Below, piece after piece: positions 44,550-57,185 of a stretch of DNA of 64,000 nt. The DNA lies in assembly GCA_034401135.1 (NCBI GenBank), contig JAWZSP010000004.1:2418001-2482000 (forward strand), read 5' to 3'. Position 1 is the first letter of the stretch; every line of letters begins with the position of its first letter. The stretch is from Volutella citrinella (lineage: Eukaryota > Ascomycota > Sordariomycetes > Hypocreales > Nectriaceae). The position numbers and the translations under genes were made by a program. The notes below the pieces were generated by a model. That model saw only the letters and a list, made by a program, of their open reading frames with translations, made no database searches and had not been told where the DNA came from.

Positions 44550-46756
44550 CCGAGACGCAGCCTGGTGGGAGGTCGAGATCGTGGCTAGACTGAGCAGCTT
44601 CGGTTTAGTGTGGACTCGGTCAACGGCAGGAAGCAGAGGCGAGAGTTGAGGGACGCTTGGCTCTGTATGCAGAAGTGGGACGAGCAGGGTCGCGTGAGGC
44701 GGCTTGGGGTCCAGGACAAGGGCAGTCACAAAAAGGTGAAGCGCGTGGCTAGAAGATGATTCTGGGAAGAAATCGGCGGTGCGAGATGGCAGACAGAGGA
44801 ACGGGGTTGAGGTTGGATGTCGCTGCTGGGATTCAGGACAGGATGGTTCCAGATTGCGGCAGGTGGACTTGTCAGGCAGGAGCCAGCACGCAGCGTCCAC
44901 GAGCAACGCCAGTCCGACAACTATGGCGTAGTTGGGTGGGGCCCTCCAGTGGAAACACACTCCCTGGGGAAGCCTGTCACGCCCATAACTATGGGCTGTT
45001 TCAGTGGTCAGTCACCAGTGGAGGCCATAGAGTGCGTTGGCTGGTGGGGCCCAGAGCGACTCGGGCGGCTCACGAGCTGAAGGTGCGGGCGTACTGCACG
45101 AAGCCACCTGAGCCGCCATGAGCCGTCGAGAGGAGGTAAGGGAGGAATTTCACCCCAAACTTGGGCATGCTGCAGGCGAGAGTGCGGCCGTGGATGTCTT
45201 GATTAGGTATGGAACAGGTGAAGCGGGAGGGGTTCACTACGTAGGGGTATTCTATCTATCAGTGGGGGTCTGAAGCACGATAGCAGCAGAAGCTCTCCTA
45301 GTATACGTTGCGTGCATGGCCACCCTTGGAGAAAGAGGCATCATCGGCCATGATTATAGGTGCGGTGCCTGCCTTCCATCAGTTTTCGGCGACCTACTTG
45401 ACTTGTGGCTCGGCAGGATCGATTACCGCTGTGTCCATCTGGGAGGGGGAGTGAGCGAAGATTACTCCGTAGGAACACGCTAGATGGTTTGCGATGACGT
45501 CCCTACCCAGCGCCTCCCGAAACATCCATGTCAAACCTAAGGGACCAACCGTTACTTAACCAGAGGCAATGGAGTCCCATGATGGCCTGCTTCCGCGAAC
45601 CCCTCCGCGAGTACCTGGCTGATCGTCTAAGCACGAGGCAGATACTTCAGAACCAGGCCCTATTGATGCACAGGCATGTGGGTGGTCGGGATCAATCTTA
45701 CCCGCCTTAACTACCCTAGATGCTCGTGGCGCTGCTGGGGATGCTGGGGGAGCCTGCCGCCACTAAGCTGCAACTGGTAGGGGTGTTTTTTGGTGGAAGA
45801 TGAAGTTGAACATAACTCATGGGGTCTGCCGCCTAGGGGCAACCAGTCTTCGGAGGCAAGCGAGGCATCGTGGTGCTGGGATGTGATGCGGGTTGAACGC
45901 ATGCCAACTACGAACCAAGGGTGCCGAGTACGCCGTGGCTTAGACATCCGAACCACTACTCGGTTACTTCGGTGCAAACGACTTGCTAGCACGGCCCAGG
46001 CAGAAGGCACTTCAGAACGACAAGCCTTAGGCGAGGGGTTGCCTGAGTTGCATCAAGCTGCACAAGTCTCACCCGAGATTACTGGCTTGACTGGGTCTGC
46101 GATGGATCTGTGTGTATCATTAGTAGCCTCTGGTCAATATCGCGGCTGTCTTGGTCTTGGCGGCCAAGCAGCTCAAGGCATCGACATAACGGCACCGCCA
46201 AGTCGGATCAGATTCATCACCTAGTGACGTTAGCCTCCAGGCTCCAGAATTGTTCATCCCCGTCTGTGCTACCCACCAGCCACGGGTTCGAGGCGGTGGG
46301 TCACGTGGAGCCTCCGGTGACCGCTGTTGGGAGGTTATGGGTGGAGGGCTCCCAGCGCCACACGTGGCTGGTTGGCGACGTAACGCTCCAGGGCACCGGC
46401 GCAACCTGGTCTAGTGCCCTTGTTAGGCTCGACAACTCGGTGTCGTCTCGCCCATCCTCCCTATTCCAGCAATCCACGCTTTCTTCCCATATAACATCAC
46501 ATCCGCGGCCTGCACGCCGTCTCGGCTAGTTCTCGTCTGTGAAATACACGGATTCTGACCCGGAAGCGAGCAGACCAGCCTCGCCCTCCCCAAGCCCACA
46601 TCGCGCAGCGCTTCAGGAGCCCTCTCAGCCCCTCGGCCACCCCTCAACGCCATTGCTCTTCCCAACAACCATCCTCGATATCGCGGCCGAGCCATTGATC
46701 CAGCACGATTTCATAAGCTAGTGGGTTGAAGTGGAGGATAAAGCATCATCTCAACC
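44550..46756. promoter_or_regulatory. Divergent intergenic region between Gid7 and VPS1
   Basis: 2.2 kb with no supportable gene. The minus strand of the first 400 nt is pyrimidine rich and lacks ATG, consistent with a long Gid7 leader. The last 250 nt before VPS1 are C/T rich. Confidence 0.45.
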
Positions 46757-49132
46757 ATGAGCAGCAACCTCGCCACGCCGGGCGGCATCTCGGACCCTGC
46801 CCTTATCCAGTGAGCTAGCTCCCCGCCATTTGCTTGCGCTTCGCACCGCCAGTTCTAACACATCGGTTCACAGACTCGTCAACAAACTTCAGGATGTCTT
46901 CGCCACTGTCGGAGTCAACAATCCTATCGATCTACCTCAAATCGCTGTCGTAGGCAGCCAGTCGAGCGGAAAGAGTTCAGTGTTGGAGAACATTGTCGGT
47001 CGAGACTTGTGAGTTCAACCCCCCCCCTCTCCCCTTCCTCTTATTCCGCCAACACGGCTAGGTGTCGTCGTTGATGCATCTGGCCTGGTACCGTTCGGAA
47101 GCTGACCTAACTCCCCTAGCTTGCCCCGAGGCTCCGGCATCGTGACGCGACGACCCCTCGTACTCCAGCTTATCAACCGACCGCCCCAGACCAACGGAGT
47201 CAAGGCTGAGGATGTTTCCTCCGAGACTGACAAAGCCGCCAACCCCGATGAATGGGGAGAGTTCCTTCACATCCCCGGTCAGAAGTTTTTCGACTTTAAC
47301 AAGATTCGCGAAGAGATTTCACGAGAGACGGACGCCAAGGTTGGCCGAAATGCCGGCATCTCGCCCGCCCCCATCAACCTTCGCATCTACTCGCCCAACG
47401 TCCTGACGCTCACCCTCGTCGACTTGCCCGGCCTGACCAAGGTGCCAGTCGGAGATCAGCCACGAGACATCGAGCGACAAATTCGGGAGATGGTTCTCAA
47501 GTATATTGGCAAGTCGAACGCCATCATCCTTGCCGTCACAGCTGCGAACCAAGATCTGGCCAACTCGGATGGCCTGAAGCTTGCTCGCGAGGTCGATCCT
47601 GAGGGTCAGCGAACGATCGGTGTGTTGACAAAGGTCGACCTGATGGACGAGGGTACTGATGTCATCGATATCCTATCCAACCGCGTTATTCCTCTCCGCC
47701 TCGGCTACGTCCCCGTTGTCAACCGTGGTCAGCGAGATATTGACAACAAGAAGGCCATCCACGCTGCGCTGGAGGCGGAGAAGAACTTCTTCGAGAACCA
47801 CAAGGCTTACCGCAACAAGAGCTCTTACTGCGGAACCCCATACCTGGCTCGAAAGCTCAATCTGATTCTGATGATGCACATCAAGCAGACACTTCCTGAT
47901 ATCAAGGCCCGCATCGCCAGCTCGCTCCAGAAGTACACGTCAGAACTCGAAGGACTCGGTCCCTCCATGCTAGGCAACAGTGCAAACATCATTCTCAATA
48001 TCATTACCGAGTTCACCAATGAGTGGCGAACGGTTCTGGATGGTAACAACACTGAGCTGTCGAGCACCGAGCTTTCGGGAGGTGCTCGTATCAGCTTCGT
48101 CTTCCACGAGCTCTACTCCAACGGTGTCAAGGCCCTGGATCCCTTTGACGTTGTCAAGGACGTCGATATCCGAACCATCCTGTACAACTCGTCGGGTTCT
48201 TCCCCTGCGCTGTTTGTGGGCACCACAGCCTTTGAGCTGATTGTGAAGCAGCAGATCAAGCGCATGGAAGACCCCAGCCTGAAGTGCGTGTCGCTGGTCT
48301 ACGATGAGCTGGTGCGGATTCTGTCGCAGCTCATGGGCAAGCAGCTTTACCGGCGCTATCCCCAGCTGAAGGAGAAAATGCACGGAGTTGTCATTGGCTT
48401 CTTCAAGAAGGCTATGGAGCCCACAAACAAGTTGGTCAAGGATCTCGTCAACATGGAGGCTTGTTACGTCAACACTGGCCACCCCGACTTCTTGAACGGC
48501 CACCGTGCCATGGCCATCGTGAATGAGCGATACAACCCCCAGAAGCCGGTCCAGGTCGACCCCAAGACCGGCAAGCCCCTTGCCTCGACCCCTCGCGCTG
48601 CAAGCCCTACCGTGCCCGAGCCGGATGGAAACGCCAACTCTGGCTTCTTCGGCAGCTTCTTCGCCGCCAAGAACAAGAAGAAGGCCGCCGCCATGGAGGC
48701 CCCCCCGCCCACCCTCAAGGCCTCGGGTACCCTCTCAGAACGAGAGAACATTGAGGTTGAGGTCATTAGTACGTTTGATTCTTCGTCGCATGGCAACTGA
48801 AAATTTTACTGACAAATGGACAGAGCTGCTCATCTCTTCGTACTACAACATTGTCAAGCGAACCATGATCGACATGGTGCCCAAGGCCATCATGCTCAAC
48901 CTTGTCCAGTAAGTTTTGCAGCAGAGCGTGGCCTGGCAGCACGGATTCTAACATGCCTTGCAGGTTCACCAAGGACGAGATGCAGCGTGAGCTCCTGGAG
49001 AACATGTACCGAACCGACACCCTCGACGACTTGCTAAAGGAGAGCGACTTCACCATCCGCCGACGGAAGGAGTGCCAGCAGATGGTCGAGTCACTGTCCA
49101 AGGCCAGCGAGATTGTCAGCCAAGTACAGTAG
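46757..49132 (+). CDS. vps1: Dynamin-like GTPase VPS1
   Basis: Predicted 696-residue dynamin-related GTPase of the Vps1 type, acting in Golgi/endosome vesicle scission, vacuolar sorting and peroxisome fission. Five exons: 46757-46809, 46874-47008, 47120-48768, 48824-48908 and 48964-49132. G1 is GSQSSGKSS (residues 45-53), switch I covers the [11 protein letters not shown] segment, G3 is DLPGLTK and G4 is [11 protein letters not shown]. The middle domain and the C-terminal GTPase effector domain ([43 protein letters not shown]) are present. Between them is the variable insert with an [14 protein letters not shown] low-complexity stretch. No PH domain or proline-rich tail is seen, as expected for Vps1 rather than classical dynamin. 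The start is in an ACC-ATG context. It converges on the CoA-transferase gene. Confidence 0.95.
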
Positions 49133-49673
49133 ACTTCCCCCCCTTGCGACTTATATGATGAACGCCCTTGATCCTTTTCTTCGAGTCGGGCACCCCTGCG
49201 ACCTCGCCTCTCTCTCAACACGACTCATGGTTAGGTAGGGGGGAGGGGCGGCTTCACACGGATGGCAGTCGTCCCGGCCCCCTATCCGTTTGATCATCTG
49301 CCACTCCACACCCGGCGTCTTTTTTTTCGATACCATCAGTTGTCCAGAGGGCTTAGAGCAAGTAGTAGACTGCTTAATGATTGCACGGGATTGATGATGG
49401 TCAGTGGCCTTCTGCGGGAGGATATATGAAGGGCTGGCTGGTTGGGCCGGAGCGTGGGGTTTGGAGTGCCGGACGTCGGGATACCCCGAATGGCACGGTC
49501 ACACACTTCTCCAAGTCTACATACATGGTAGATTAGGTAGAATACATAATTGTCTTTTTATTCTCCGTACCTATTCAGGCAGCACGTTGAAAATAGGACC
49601 AAGCAAGATTAGGGGATTAGCATTGTTGGATCGACGGCTGGTTATCCCCTGTTTCCTGGCTCCCTCTCTTTAT
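49133..49673. other. Convergent intergenic region
   Basis: 541 bp between the stop codons of VPS1 and the CoA-transferase gene. A frame open on the plus strand continues into the antisense of the latter and is judged a shadow. Confidence 0.5.
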
Positions 49674-50941
49674 TCACAACTTCGACTGGTCACGGAGCTC
49701 GAAGCCGCCATCCTTGATAACGTAGTCACGTCCCTGCTGCCAGCCAAACCAACTCTCGAGCGTCCGCTCGGCCCCCTCGCCAGGCGCCAGCGGACATCCC
49801 TCGTACCCGGCGCCGGGGACGCCTGGCCCCTGACCCAGGGCTACCGGGTCGGCATCGCCGCCACCCTCGCGGACCGCAAGACACGGCGTCTCGCTCAGGC
49901 CCACGACGGGCCGCTGGTCACCCTCGCGCGCGGCGCCGCCCTCCTCCAGCTCAGCGTAGTCCAGCACGGGCGTCACGCACGCGTCGGTGCCGTCAAACAC
50001 GGCCTCCCACTGGCTTCGCGTCCGGGCCCGGAACGTCCTGGTCAGCAGGGCCCGCAGCTCCGGCCAGGCCTCGACGTCGTACCGGCGGCGCTCCCACCCC
50101 TGGCCCGCCAGCCCGAGGCCCTTCAGCATGGCGTCAAAGAACTGCGGCTCCAGCGCGCCGACGGCCACGTGCAGCCCGTCGGCCGTCTCGTACGTGTCGT
50201 AGTAGGGGCACCCGCCGTCCAGCAGGTTGTTGCCGCGGCCGCGACCGCCGAGGGGCGTCTTGAGACTGAACCGGGGAAATGTCGCCAGGTACGAGCTGCC
50301 GTCGACCATGTTGGCCTCAACGACCTGTCCGCGGCCCGACGCCTGCCGCGCGAGCAGAGCCAGAAGCACGCCCTGGAACAGCACGGCGCCGCCGCCGGCG
50401 AAGTCGCCCAGGATGTTGGCCGGCGCATGGGGGCGCTCGCCGGAGCGGCCGAGCAGGCCGAGGGCGCCGGACACGGCCAGATAGTTGATGTCGTGGCCGG
50501 CCATGAGAGCATACTTGCCGTCGCGGCGGAACCCCGTCATGCGCGCATACACGAGGCGCGGGTTCGCAGCGCAGAGCACCTCGGGCCCGAGACCCAGCTT
50601 CTCGAGCACGCCCGGCCTGAAAGGGTCAATGAGGACGTCCGACGAGGCGGCCAGGCGCTTCACGAAGGCTACACCGCGCGGCGACTTGAGGTTGACGGCG
50701 ACCGACGCCTTGTGCCTGGCCAGGTTATCGCCCGTCGGCTCGGGCGACGCTGCCGATGTCGACCTGTCGACGCGCAGCACCGAAGCGCCCGCATCGGCCA
50801 AGAGCATGCCAGCAAAGGGACCTAGAGCGCGGGTGTGAGCGGCCTCACACGAGCATGAGCAGGACACCGGAGTAACAAACCGGGCGCCAGGCCGGCAAAC
50901 TCGAGGACTTTGATGCCCGTCAACGGAGGGGGGCCGACCAT
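49674..50941 (-). CDS. Family III CoA-transferase, alpha-methylacyl-CoA racemase-like
   Basis: Predicted 402-residue enzyme of the CaiB/BaiF (family III CoA-transferase) fold, most like alpha-methylacyl-CoA racemases, which epimerise 2-methyl-branched acyl-CoAs for peroxisomal or mitochondrial beta-oxidation. Two exons: 50941-50881 and 50821-49674, separated by a 59-nt GTTTGT...TAG intron. The N-terminus [25 protein letters not shown] is characteristic, followed by [15 protein letters not shown]. The catalytic Asp is in [14 protein letters not shown] (near residue 129), with the preceding His one residue before it. NMVDGSSYL and [15 protein letters not shown] also match the family. The C-terminus ends SKL, the canonical type 1 peroxisomal targeting signal, which supports a peroxisomal location. 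Codon third positions are very GC rich. Confidence 0.92.
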
Positions 50942-51704
50942 GATGGAGGAACTGGGAGGATTGCGTGGGAGCAGAGTTGGGGAGGACGAGGAGTCGTTTT
51001 GTGGGAGCGGATGGTCCAAACAATTGATCAATACGACGGGCTTATGTACCAGTTGGTCCTCTTCAAGGAGAAAAGTGCAAGGCCGAGAGATAGTGCTGGC
51101 GAAGCCATCGCCAAAAATGATTCAAAGTGCCGAGGTAGTTGAACTGGGCACATACAGTAGTCGCTACTTGCTGTTGGATGGGGTGTTGACAAGGATGGAT
51201 GCTGCTGAGGGCGGCATAGGTGGGGTTGAACTTGAGCGGCTTATGCACGGGTGGAGCACGGTGGCCCGCGGCCCTGGCCCGGCTGCTGGAGGGTAATGCG
51301 GGGTGCCGAGCTAACATGATCCTACAACGTGGTTTGTGCGAGTGTAAGGCTCAACTCATTTCAAGTCACCAGTAATAACCTAGGCAGTTGATGATATAAT
51401 AAATGTGTCTGAATTTCTTCAATCTATAGAATGTTTAGGCTCTAGAAAGGGCTCATCTTCGTCATGTCTATCGCAAAAGCCGTAAAGTGTCGTGTCCAAA
51501 AAACAATTGCAGGCATACGAGCCATCAAAACGCCAAACTATGTACCCAAGAAACAGCATGCAGACGATAAACAAGATCCAGATGATCCTTCGCTAGAGCT
51601 CGGCAGTTGCAACACCCTGTGAGGCCGGCTCAAAATTGGGGGTATATCCAAGGCGTTCCAATCTGCGCGGCCTGGCTTTTTCTCTAAGCGTCTCGAGGGC
51701 ACGC
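50942..51704. promoter_or_regulatory. Promoter of the CoA-transferase gene and 3' flank of GDH
   Basis: 763 bp between two minus-strand genes. The part near 51.35-51.6 kb is A+T rich and probably the GDH 3' UTR. No coding sequence is seen. Confidence 0.45.
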
Positions 51705-53503
<1,799 letters not shown>

Positions 53504-53661
53504 GTTGAGCTATGTTGGGTTGAGGAAAAGAGATAGAAGTTGCTTGTTGTATTGGAGGTGCGGCTGGGTATTATGTAGAAGAATGAGGAGCCGAGAGAGT
53601 TTGAAGCTTAGATCTGAGACCGAAGGGAACTATTCGAACGTGGAGGGAAGGGGACGGCGTG

Positions 53662-53668
53662 CTTTATA
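53662..53668 (-). promoter_or_regulatory. TATA box of NADP-GDH
   Basis: TATAAAG on the minus strand, about 160 nt upstream of the GDH start codon, is followed by a C/T- and CAA-rich leader with no ATG. This layout is typical of strongly expressed fungal metabolic genes. Confidence 0.55.
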
Positions 53669-54613
53669 CCTGATGCGTGCCTTCCTGACCTCGCTCTTGA
53701 GTCGTGCCGAGACTCTGATGGTCCCTGGCTCCTGCCCAACTTCGTCCCTAGTCCAAGGCAGGGCGACACGACACGAGAGAACCCGAGCCGACGTCTGCGC
53801 CTTCCGTCAGGACGGCCCTTAGCTCACTCCACCATCTGGGTCTCCCGATAAAGCATGTCCTGATACAGATTACAGGGCCCCCACAAAAAATCTCATCCCA
53901 CCGAGAGGCCAGAACGGCGTATGGATGGTCAGGAAAGGGCGACAGGCCACCCGCCGCTTGTTGTGACATGAAAGCTTCAGACAACAAGAATTGGGATGGG
54001 GCGCCACGGGGATGGTCCGGGGCTGCATGTCCATCTGTGGGTGGCGCCTTCCTAGCGCCCAAGATCCCTAGCGCGACACGCCGGGTTCAGCCCCGACCGC
54101 GGCAGGGTCGAAGCAGCACGCCAAGCGGCCACTGCAGGACATGTTGCCGCGATACGGCAACAGCGCAGGCAGGCAGGAGCGCGTAGTTTCCCCTTCCAGG
54201 CTACGTACCGTATGCGCTTGGCATCAAGAATGCTAGACCTAACTTGCCAGACCTACCTAGCCTCCTCGTTGGACTGTTGGCCGCCACACCGCAGAGAGGC
54301 ACACAGGCAGGGCATACGAGCAGGAAGAACTAAGCGATGCCGGCTAAATCCATCACGAACTTACCGCGTAATATCAATTACTTCAACGTTTTGGCTCAAC
54401 ATGATGATTCTCGACGCCCGGGCAATTGGGAAACTCCTCGGTGCCTACCGCCCCCAGCCCCACGCCTGCAGCCTCCGAAACTCGCTCCTTGGGCTCGCCT
54501 CCCAAAATCCCATTAGCCACCAACCTCCACTCGCCTGGCAGAACCTATGCCGGTTTGTCGCTGTGCTAGTCGCAAGCATGGTGCGCGGGGGCTGATCTTA
54601 TCGCCGGTTTCGT

Positions 54614-54645
54614 TCATCATCGACATCAATCATCGACATCGACAT
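54614..54645. repeat. Short tandem repeat, unit ATCATCGACATC-like
   Basis: About three imperfect copies of an ATCGACATC-containing unit in direct orientation in non-coding DNA. Confidence 0.7.
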
Positions 54646-57185
54646 TTGACAACGCTTACTCGCTAGCCACCTCCTGCACGCCTCCGCGGCTCCGCCCTGC
54701 CCCGACGCATCTCTGAGCTAGGGCCACGGGTAAACAGGCCAGAATCGCTCTGCTGGCGACGAGCAGATGAGAACAGCATTTGGCGACAGCCCTCCTCAGC
54801 TCACGGCGACCAGCTCCCCCCACCATTCTCCCCATCATGACTGCTCGCATCCCACGCCCAAGACGTTCCCGGCCGCTCCATTTACACCGGGCTTGCCGCC
54901 AATCTCCCGATGCGCAGTTGTTGCGCCATGGAGAACCCCGGCCACGCCAAACACGCGACATGCCTCAATAAGGGTGCTCGGCGAGAATCAGCATATCATG
55001 GTGAGCCTCCCCTCCTCCAAAGGGTTGGATCGAGGGGCCGGCGCACCGTAGCGCATGGCAAGGTTGTGGACCAGAGGGGCCGTCGGGCAGAGCCTCCCAG
55101 GGGGCCCTGCACACTGGTTTCGAACCAGGCCACAGAAGCTTCATGACATAGCCCGTAAAGGCAATATTACGTCGGGCCCTCGAATAAGAGCCACCAGCGT
55201 GTTGTCAATGCAACCCCCCTTGCGCCTCAGCAACACCCGTATGTTCTCGCCTTGGCCATTGCAACAGCTGGTCCCGCAAAGACCCCCGGACTTGGGGTTA
55301 GCCGCCAACGCAGACAGGGTGTCTCGGGCACCGTGCCCAGGTGTAGGAGCCCGCCTCCATCCAACATCGGGTCGAATCAACACCTCGACCGCCAGTCGGA
55401 ATCTGCTTCCCCCCAGGTTCAGCCCACGGATCAGGCTATGGCGTTACCATTACCCCAGTTGGGGAGAAACTCTCTTACAGAAAAAAAAAACCGCTCGCTC
55501 GCACATGCCGGGGACGTGCCTGCATGGCCCCATACCGAACACCGATGCTATCAGAGACACCTGATTGGCTGTGTCTTTATTTCTTTGAAGAATCAATTGC
55601 CATTACTCTGAAGCGCCAGCCAATGGCCTGTCGCTCTGGCACGCTAAACATCCCAGAAAGGGAATAAATGGCCCTGACCTTTTCCAGACACTTGGAAACA
55701 ACTGGCTCGCCGCGACCGGCGCTCTGGCCACGAATCTGGGGACCGACCGACGACTATCAATCTGCAATAGCGGTGCCAGTAGTCATGACAGTTGCCGCCC
55801 TTTTTTCGCGTCGGATTCACATTTCCGGCAGCTAGACTATGCGCAGATTCCACACACACATTCATAGCATTGCCCCGAAGCTGCCGACGCAGCGACGCTG
55901 GCGGCTGTCTCGCTTCCTCGAAAGTCCCCCTCCTAAGTCGGCCGAGACTCTCCTCCGGCCAAGTCCGACCCCGCCCCCCAATCCCATTCACCCTAACGCA
56001 GCGTCCGTTCTGGCTATTCTCCGGACTTGCATTCGAGGAACAACGACGCCAGCTGAGGATTCGCCTCCTCCTTCCCTATTACCACATAATATTCCCTTTT
56101 CGTGTGAAGAGGTGCCCTTTGTCAGCCGGATTCGGTCCGTCCGCATCCAAGTAGAGTGGTATTAATTATTAGTGGTTTCCCTCCACCACCGCCACCACTG
56201 CCAGCCTCTCTTGGATCACGGCCCCTGGTCCCCGCACCAACCACGGCCTCACCTGCGCTGCTGAATCGCGTCCATCCGCCGCCAGCTGGGTTTCTCATTA
56301 CCATTCCGTAACATCAAACGGCCAGCTGCGCCAACTGATCCGTTCCTACTTTTCCCGAGCCAGGCTCCCTTGGCTCCGACTCTTCCCGTCACCCCACAGT
56401 TTGGCCATCCTGGACAACCTGGAGATTCTCCAACGTCGTGGCATCGCCAGACTCGGACGCCTTCCGTGCCTCACCTCATCTCACCGTAGTTCCGCCCTTG
56501 CTCTCCCCCCATAACTACCCCGTCCTTTCCTCCTCGGTGATCGTCACCGAGCGGCCCGGGTACCCCTGGAGGCTGAGCTGCCAGTCAAAATAACGCGCCA
56601 CCTGCTTCCCATCGTGCCACCGCTCCATGGCTTCTGGAACCGTGCACCCGAACCTTGGCCCTTACATGCCACGATCAGTAGCCTCAAGGCCTTGCAACAT
56701 GCGTTTGCGCCTCGCCGGAAATCCTCTGCTCTTTCGTTGCGCCACGCTGCCGCCTGCTTATTTCGGGCGCATGGTTAATTAAAATAGGAAACCCCCTTCA
56801 TTGGAATCACCGGCTTTCCGACTGGCTCTCGACATTCTTTATACGTAAAAGATATATGGCTAAACAACTGCCATGACGTCGGCCGCGCAGCTACTCACGC
56901 GACCCTGGTACCGCCGTTATGGACCCTGAGTCCCCCCCCCAACCGTATTGGAACCCCCACCCCGAAACGCCTTACGTACATTCAACTCGATATGGCTGTA
57001 ACAGTAAACGGCCATACAACCCAAAAATCATGCCTGCGCCAAATGTGCCTGTCCGTTTGCCCAGACCGCACCGAGACCTGTCCAAATCGATATTATCCCA
57101 GTAAATGCTACATTTTCGTGGATAGGTCGGACGGGAACGGATTGTCGAGGCGGTGTGTCGTGCCATGCTCCTTGGACAACGCATC

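Larger units (their letters stand above)
53504..57185. other. Gene-poor interval between GDH and POL3
   Basis: 3.7 kb. The first 300 nt are the GDH promoter and leader. The rest holds only short compositional ORFs on both strands. It contains a small imperfect ATCGACATC repeat at 54614-54645 and an A10 run near 55.48 kb. A T-arm-like sequence near 55.11 kb is not part of a foldable tRNA. Confidence 0.5.

Noticed and set aside
49404..50825. 473-codon plus-strand ORF opposite the CoA-transferase
   Set aside because: Antisense of an exon with very GC-rich third positions. It has no recognisable motif and runs into the VPS1 3' flank.
55095..55130. tRNA T-arm-like sequence around GGTTCGAAACC (minus strand)
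   Set aside because: Only a four-base-pair stem forms, and no acceptor, D or anticodon arms could be matched at the proper distances.
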